A stretch of DNA of 64,000 bases from Eulemur rufifrons (taxonomy: Eukaryota; Chordata; Mammalia; Primates; Lemuridae). The stretch covers positions 81,851,114-81,915,113 of the forward strand of contig NC_090984.1 in the NCBI RefSeq assembly GCF_041146395.1. Direction: 5' to 3'. Numbering within the stretch: the stretch's first letter is position 1; each line of letters begins with the position of its first letter. The notes under the pieces were generated by a model. The model worked only from the letters and a program-made list of their open reading frames with translations. It did not search any database and was not told the origin of the DNA. The position numbers and the translations under genes were made by a program. Positions 52,401-61,400 of the stretch are shown here, piece after piece.

Positions 52401-55400
52401 AATAATATACAAAAGGCACTCATTCTCATATAACATGTTTCATCAAAATGAGAAAAGTAACATTAAGCAAAAAAAAAAAAAAAAATTCTATCCATCCAAA
52501 TGAAGTGCTAGAAAAAAGTTAAAGATGTACATCAATGATGCAAATACTCGCCATTGTGAACTCTGACACCCCATATGAACAACATTTATTTGCTACAGAG
52601 TAAGGGAATGTTTCCTATGCAAGGTTATTTTATTTGTTAATATGACACAGAAGCAGAAGGAAGTCTAGAGTACTGCTCTCTTCTGGAAGACTAATGGGTT
52701 AGTTTCTCTAGGCATAGCAAGCAGCAGAAGTTAGCTTTGGTGAGGTGCTCTGCGGGATTCGTGAAGTCTAGAAGGTACATACATTACCTCAGAAGTTCAA
52801 CTTTTTGCTGCATCTCACTGCATGTGATTTGCAAGTCATGCATCATTGCCTTCAGCTCTTCCTCCTCTCCTTGAGAAGGTATATCTTTTTGGTTAACTAA
52901 AGTAGTGACTCTCTCCCTCAACTTTCTAGTCAGCTCCTGTAGCTTTTTTTTCTCCAGTTCTAACTCCGCTATTGTGACCTGACACTGAAAATGTTTCTCT
53001 TGAATGCCTCGGAGAGTAGTGTTTTCCTCCAGTATTACTTGATTCTGTACTCTTGGCTTTTCTTGGTGTGTCTGAATTGTTCCATGTAACCAGGCAATTT
53101 CATATGCTTTTCCATTTTCCAAGAGCCCTGTATTCCCCTGCTCAAGGTACTGCTTTTCTTGTTTACACTCTTCTATAATATGGTGTACACTCACAACCTT
53201 GGGCATACACTCTTCCAGTGTCTGATTGAGTTCAAGTATCTTTTCATGAGGTTTGACTTCCAGATTATCTAAACGAGCTTCCCATGGGGAGAAGCAGTCA
53301 CATTGTTGGGCTGCTCTTTCCTGCAGCTTCTCAATCTTTCTCTGCAGTCTCAAAACTAGAACATTCAGCTCCTCATTTTCTGTTTTGACCTCATCATAAC
53401 TCCTTTCCAGGCTAAGGAATGTTTCTGTCACTTCCTCCACTTTCTTTAGCTCATCCTGCAGCCTGAAAACTTCAGCGGTGAGCTCTTTGTTATTTTCCAG
53501 TGCCTCATCGTAGCGTGTCTCCATCATTCTCAGCTCTTCCTGGAGGCAGTCATTTTCCCTACTAGCGTCTTCATATAACAACTTATACTTGGGAGAAGCC
53601 TCAGGGATTCTCTCAAGCATCTTTAGCTTCTTTTTTAGCACAGAAACATCAAAAAGCAGATCCTGTTTCTTTTCAGAAGCTCGATCGCAGTCTTTGCGTA
53701 AGATCATTAGTTGTTCCTGGAGCTGACTAATCTGATTCTTCAGGTCCCAGCTTTCAGTCCTGGTCTCTTCACTATTTTCAAGCTCAGAAAAACTCTCTAT
53801 TGAAGCCTCTGATTCCTCTATTTTGACCTCTTGTTTCCGATCAGAGCTCGTCCCCGTACTTCTTACGTCTCGGCCCTCACTGTCTTGCAGGTCACTTAGG
53901 ATGCACCTTGTGGTTGCATCTTCTACTCGCTTCATTTGGTTTTGCAGTAACAACAGCTCTGTTTGTTCTGCAGAATTCCCAAAAAACTCAGTAGTTGGCT
54001 CATCTAAACAAGAAGACATCACTGACCCTGGCTCTAATATTTGCAGCCTTTGTCGCAATCTAGAAATTTCTGTAGCCATTTTCACATTTTCCTTCACTGC
54101 TCGTTCATGAGCTCTCTGCAGGCTTAAGAGGACATCTCCATTTTCTTCCAATAGCTGCTCCCCTTGCTGAAGCAGGGACATGTCTCCATTGCCTTCCATG
54201 TCCTCCCCTCCCACCGCCTGGCAGCCACTCTGAAGTCTGGAGAGAGGAGATGCCACCTGCTGCATTTCCTTGATTATATTCTGAAGCCTGGAGATTTCTG
54301 TGTTCATCTCAGCCCTCTCTCGATCTGCTTTCTCACAGGTCACTTTGTGGATGCTCTCCACGGCCAGAAGCTTGGACATCATTTCCTGCCTTTCCTGGTC
54401 ACGTTCCATTTCAAGCCTTTCAAGCCGCTGGCTGGCCAGCTGCTCTGAGGCCCCTGCCTGGCAGAGGACCTGCTCACAGTCCCTCAGTTCTCTCTCGTGA
54501 CTGCTCTTCAGCTCAAGTATCTGGCCAGACAGCAGGCTTTGCTGGCTTTCGGACACATTTCTTAGATCTTCCAGGTCTTGGAGCAGCTGCTCTCTCTCGA
54601 CGACCATGCTGTTCAAATGTTCTTTGTATGTTTTCTCTAGCATCTCTCTCTCCTGGGTCAGGACCAGAGAAGTTGCTTTCTCTCTCTGAAGGGTCTCTTT
54701 AAGCTGCTCCTGAGCCTCTGCACACTCCTGGGTGAGCTCATCCTTCTCAAACTCCCACTGGGATTTCTCCTCGTGTTGCTGTTCCATAAGGTCCTCCAGC
54801 TCTTGGCGGTAGCGTCCCTCCAGGCTTTGCAGAGCACTTTCACATCTCTCAGTGACTTTCTGACAGTCAGCCTGAAACTGGGCTTCTATTTGAGAGGTTC
54901 TTCTATTACACTCTGTTTCCATTTTTTCCCTAAATGTAGTCAACATACAGCATTACTGAAACTGCCACCAACTTTGTAAGCAAACAAAAAACATTTTTCT
55001 GTGCACAGAGGAGGCTGCTAAGCAAACAATTGAAATACTTTCTCAAAGTGGTCATAACTTATTCCTATGTGATTCATTTGTACTGGAAAGGAATCTCATT
55101 TCTGAGAGCTAAGACTAGCAGCCATAATTGATTTAAAGGATTTACCTTTCTCTGTAGTTGGAGGGAAATTTTAGAAACCAAACTCTTTGGCATATTCTTG
55201 GATGTCTTTGTTTATGGATTTTAAATGGAACACTTAAACTGGTATTTCACAATAAATGATCAAATGCCTATTAACCTAACCCCTAACTTGGGGAATATAA
55301 CATCCTTTCATTTTACCTAAGCATGCTTTACAGGATATTAGGCACGTAAACCACACATATTGACAAATGCATTCTGCTGTTGCTTCTTATTTAATAAAGT

Positions 55401-58400
55401 AGAACCAAGTTGATCAGGGTGTGAAGTACCAAGGCCTTCAAATGCACCTGGGATTTCACATGAGGAAGGTGAGCACAAGGTGCTATTTTATAACTCTGAG
55501 AGGAAATGTAACTTTGCTCAGAATCCATCTTATAAATAGCTCTTCTCAGAAAGCAATAGGATTGAACTAGGAAGGAACCACATTTGGGATCATCTTATCC
55601 TGACCTGGAGCTTTATGAGGTACAATCAATCTTAGCACAAGGAATACTTTCCTCTTTTAAAAACAAAAACAATTTCAATAACCCTAGGGTAGGCTTATGT
55701 CAAAACAATGGCAAAACCGGTCAAAAATTTTTAAAAGAATCTAATAAATCAATGGGCTACTATTCTATCTGATTTTCCCAAGTCTCCTTAACTGACTGGG
55801 ACTTCTGATGCCCTGAGATACAGCGTCCCAGGCTATTCCATTTCTCCCAACTTTCTTACCTTCCCTCTTGAAGTTCCCTTTGGTGCTTTTCCAAGAGCTC
55901 TTTTCTCAACTCCTCTTTCTCAAGAGAGTGCTTCTCCACCAGGCTGGCCAGCTGCTCCTGGTGAAATCGCTCTAGTTCCTGAGTCACGCCTCGCACCTTC
56001 TCATCTGTCCAGGTGCTACTCTGAAGGAGTCCCTCCCTCTCCCGCTCAAAGCCTTCCTCCGCCTGCGCCAGTCTAACCTTGAGCTCCTTCTCATGTTCTA
56101 GCCTCAGCTTCTCCTGCATGTGAGTCTTTTCTTCCTCAATCTTCATCTGCAGCTGTTTTTTCTCCTCCTCGAGCCTGCGGGTGGTCTTGTGGTGTGCCTC
56201 CTGGAGCACTACTGCCTGCCCCTGCAGTTCCGCAATTTCATTTTTAAGGTCACTTATTTGTTTTTCCAAGGTGTGTATTTCATCCTCATGCCTTTGCTTC
56301 ATGTGCTCCCGCTCCTTTTCACAGGTGACCACAGTTTCATCCAGCTGCTTTTCGTAATGGCGCACCTGAAGTCAGAGAGGGACCCACCACAAGGTCATTC
56401 AACTCAAGGCCATGGAAAGGGAAGTAACAGGGGCAGCAAGTACTTTTTCTTTCCTGTAAGACATTCCTCGGTTTCCTCATTTTGTTTTAAAGCAACAATT
56501 CAAAACATTTTAAGCAAGATATTTAAGGCAGGCATGGTTTGCTTTTCTTTTTTAACTGGTTGAATTTTATTAGTTTCTGAAGAACTCTACTAAGAACTGA
56601 GCGGACTCCCACACATCCTTTTTAACTGCAAAGTTAGAGTCTTAAAATATTTAATTAAATTCAAATATTTACTGAACACCTATCAGGTATTTGCAGGCCT
56701 CATGGGAACATAAAGCTGGGTAGACATAGTCCCTGCCATTGAGTAGAAACCAGGCCAGATGTGGATACAACTCCAAGTACACTACAAGGCACAACATACA
56801 AGGGAAAAGGTACAGAAAAAGGAGCTACAATGTAACCCAGGGATTCAAAGGATGGAAAAATCACATTTGGTTGGGGAAATTCAGGAATGGCTTCATGCAC
56901 CAGGTAGCAGCTGATATAAACTCTGAAGGGTAAGCAGACTTTCAAGAGGCAGAAAGAAATAGTAATAGCATAGTCTATAATAGTATGAGCAAAAGATGGA
57001 CAATGAGGAACTACCCAGTGTGGCTGGAGGCTACGATAACGCAAATGGATGGGGAAAGAGAAGATTGGAAATGTGAGTTGAAGCCCCATGGTGAAGGGTT
57101 TGGAGGCCAAGGTTCAGGACTTGTACCTAATTCACTAGGTAATATAACATCAACGGGCTTTTTGGTTTTATTAAGATTTTTTTTTAAACAAGTTGGAAAT
57201 AATATAATGGACTTAAAGCTTCAGGTTCCATGCTTGCCAGGGCTGAAGGTAGTAAATTTTGGAGAAACTCTCTCTGAGTAGGAAAAGGCCTTACTCTCAG
57301 CCTATAAAACCATCCTGAGGAAGTGGGTTCCTGGAAGCCACCAGACATGAGAGGAAATGCATAGAAAGTGCTGCTCTCCGAGAAAAAAGAATTGGGAATG
57401 GCCTACACGCAAAAGGCTGTCAGAGCTCCAAGTAACTTGAGAACTGGCTCGGCAGCAAGGACTTACTTTATCTTCCAGCTCCAGTCTGAGGCAACATAAG
57501 TCCCTGTGATGCTGTTCTTTCATCTGTTCGATGACGAGCTCTGCCTCAATGCTCATGTTCGATGGATTGCATTCTTCAGAACCAAGCCCTGAAACACACG
57601 GGACCCACTGATCTTGCAGCAGGTTCCTTCAATAACATAATCTGGCAACTGAGGAGACACATCCAGTTCAGCTAAGGAATAATCTTTAGCCTGAATTGCT
57701 ACAGATGTGATCTACTAGGAAATAACAGAAGTCAAGGGAAGGAAATGGAGGTGAACAGATTCTTTCATGTACAGGCAGTGTACCAAACCTCAGCAGAATC
57801 CATCTTTTTGAACAGGTTGGGGTAGGTGTGAAAATAGTTGCTTAAATGTGACCTCATCTTAATGAAAATGCTGCAAGTTGAGGTAATAACATGAGGTAGT
57901 TTAGTCAAACCAACCAGACGTCTAGCCACCCAAAAAAGACAAATGACAAATAAGCAGAGGGGCAATGTGACAGGGGAATGTAGGGCCAGCACACTTGCCA
58001 CTATGCCTTGAGGAGTTAATTTCATGGGTCAAGACAACCAACCCATCATTAAACATTCAGAAGACTGGCTACTGTCCTATGAATTTCCTGGAGTGTGGGT
58101 GGATCCCCATCTGAAATTATCAGGTGAAATTAAAAAAATAGTGCATAATTTAGGAACCTGGATATAGACAGTTTGTGTGTTTGGGGGGTGGGGGTGAAAT
58201 TCTCAACTATCCATGAGTTCAGCTCTGCAACTGCCATGATGACTGAGGAGGACACTGAAGTTTGAAGCGTGGGTTGGGGACTGAGCCAGTACACAGACAA
58301 AAAGATTATGTCTAATACTATGCAGAAATCTCTTAGGGCAGGGGGACCCAAAATAGCTTTTCATGTGTGGATACACAGGCAGATGGGACAAAGAGACTCT

Positions 58401-61400
58401 TCTTGGGTATAGGTCTAGCAGCTGGGATAGACAGTCTTGCTCTGGGCTTTCTCTTCTTACAATAGGGCATATTCCCAGCTGAGAAGTAACACCCGGGGTG
58501 TAAGGCACCCCACGATAGTGCAGCTTCATGTACCTGTGAGGAGCACCCTCCACACTTGGTCATCTATGTAGAAGCCCAGAGAAGCTGCTGAGATAAATAT
58601 TTTCAGATCCTTAGACTAAAGTGAGCCAGGAATCAGAGGAGAGGTCTTGAGTCCGCTTCCTCTCCCCTACTGCATCCCTTACTCATTCTACGGCAAGTAG
58701 GTTGGGGGGAGCAGGGAGGCAGAATAAATAACCTTTGTAAGAACCATACTCCCATCCCAAGTAGCAGTGGGGAAAGCTATTTATAACAGAAAAATTGACT
58801 AGGAGCTCTTTCTGAAATTCAAGCTCAACACACCCAGGAAAAGAGGCCGGCTATGAGGAGGGAGGGAAAGAGCGGACAGTGAATGTGAGAGGGTTCCCTG
58901 ACAACTCCGCTGCCCAACTTTGCCACTCAAACTTTTCCTCAAAGGCACAGGCCACCAACGCTTATTTATTCTATTTGTTGTTTGCAGAGGCAATGCAGAC
59001 ATTGGGCGCAGCCAGCACAAGCAAGCCAGCTATGGCTTCTGAGGTTGCTGGCCGGCCCGTTCTCCAAAACCAACCTCATACCAGCAAGGCCCGCTCAGAA
59101 AGGGAGGACTCAGCAATAGCTCAGCGTCTGAATTCTAACACTCTGAAGGCCTGGATTCCCAGATTTGTGGCCAGATTTTTGTTTATTTTTTAAACAAAGC
59201 AAATACCCTTGTGGTTTGATTTTTCCATTCCTTTGTTGATACATATCAAAATCAGATGGAAATATTCTCATAAAGACTTCAAGGACAAATGAAAAACCAG
59301 ACCACAAATGAAGTAACTCAAGAAAAAGAGTATTGCCAAAGTCTTTTTTTTTTTAAGGTTGCCAAATTTTTGCAAATTTATATTCAACCAAGGTTTTAAA
59401 AACAAAGGTTGAATGCTTTAACTAAAGCCTTTTCAGATGGTGTGTGAATGTGTTTACCCTGGTCGGCCTCAATGCCACCGCTATTAACATCAAGTTCTTC
59501 TGACAGCGAGTTCTTCAGAGGAAGCCTGAACACTTTGCCTTGTGAACGATATTCTTCCAGCTCAGACTGGAGTTCATCCACTTGGTCTTGTAATACCTGG
59601 GGTTTAAAAACCAACACAGGTCTTAGATGTGACACCAAAAACATAAGCAACAACAACAAAATACATTGGACATGATCAAAAAAAAAAAAAAAAAATTTGT
59701 GCTTCAAAGGACACCATCAAGGAATGCAAAAAGACAACCCACAGAATGGAGAAAAGTTTTGCAAATTATGTATCTGATGCACTTGTAACTAAGATATATA
59801 AAGACTATTACAACTCAATAATGAAAAGACAAAGAACTGAATTAAGAAAATGGGCAAATGATCTGAGTAGATATTTCTGTAAAGAAGATATACAAATGAC
59901 CAATAAGCACATAAAAAGATACTCAACATCATTCGCTATCATGGACATGCAAATTGAAACCATAATGAGATACCACTTCCCAACCACAAGGACGGCTAAA
60001 ATCAAAATGACATACAATAACGACTATTGGTGAAGATGTGGAGAAATGAGAACTCTCATACCAGTAGGAATGTACATAAAATGGTACAAACCACTTTGGA
60101 AGAAGTTTGGCAGTTCCTCAAAAGATTACACATAGAGTTACTATATAACCCAGCAATTCTCCTAGGTATTTATCTAAGAGAAATGAAAACACATGTCCAC
60201 ACAAAAACTTGCACACGGGCCAGGCGTGGTGGCTCATGCCTGTAATCCTAGCACTCTGGGAGGCCGAGGCAGGAAGATTGTTTGAGGCCAGGAATTTGAG
60301 ACCAGCCTGAGCAAAAATGAGACCAGTTTCTACCTAGAAATAGGAAAAATTAGTCAGGTGTGGTGGTATGCACCTGTAGTCCCAGCTGCTCAGGAATTTA
60401 AGGCAGGAGGATTGCTTGAGCCCAGGAGATGGGGTTGCTGTGAGCTATGATGACACCACTGTACTCTAGCCGGGGTGATAGAGTGAGACTCTGTCTCAAA
60501 CAAAACAAAAAAAACTTGCACACAAATTTTCATAGCAGCATTATTCATAATAACCTCTAACCCCAAATGTCTATTAACTGATGACTAGATAAACAAAATG
60601 TAGCGTATTATTCAGCCATAAAAAGGAATAAAGTACTGATTAATGCTATAGCATGGATGAACTTAAAAAACATTATGCTAAGTGAAGGAAGCCAGTCACA
60701 AAGGACCACATATATAATTCCATGTATACAAAATGCAAAGAATAGCCAAATCTGTAGAGACAGAAAGTAGATTAGTAGTTGCCTAGGGCCGGGGAGCATA
60801 GGAGAGATTACGGCTAAGTGGAACAAGGGTTTCTTTTTGGGGTGATAAAAATGTTCTAAAATCGAATGTGGTGACAGTTGCACAATTCTGTGAATAATAA
60901 AAGATTGAATTGTACACTTTAAATGGGTAAAATATATGGTATATACAGCTGTTAACAGAAGTGGATTGAACTGGGAATTTTGGGAGGTAGAGTTGACAGA
61001 TTTTACTGATGAATTCATTAAATGTAAAGACATTTAAAGAAAACATCTCTACTTGATTAGAACCAAGAGCTAAAACTTAATTATAAAAGCAGAAGAAATA
61101 TTTTATTTTTTCTCAAATGTGCACATATCTTTCCTGAGAAGGTAACTTCATGATTGTTTTCTTCATCTCTGCACAATTAAAATTTTTATCTAAAGCAGTT
61201 AGAACTCAGTTATACTTAACCTTGTTAAAATAAACAAGTGTTTTTGGTTTAAGAAAAAAAAAACAAAAACCCAAATTCCTAAGCTTAGGGGAGTTAATTT
61301 TTTTTCCAAATCAGATTCCTCTTATAATATTTATATGAAAGTTTGTGTCTCTCCTGGTAAGAATTGGGAATGGTTTACTAGCTAAAAATTTGAGGGGTTC

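Noticed and set aside
53823..54500. Plus-strand ORFs of 66-95 codons opposite the giant NIN exon
   Set aside because: They are shadows of a Glu/Leu/Gln-rich coiled-coil frame, which leaves few stops on the other strand. No independent protein character.
56120..56563. 147-codon plus-strand ORF
   Set aside because: It overlaps NIN exon 5 in antisense and runs into intron; the same codon-bias artefact.
56700..57110. 136-codon minus-strand ORF in an intron
   Set aside because: It overlaps sequence with the look of an ancient repeat, is not ninein-like and has no usable splice context.
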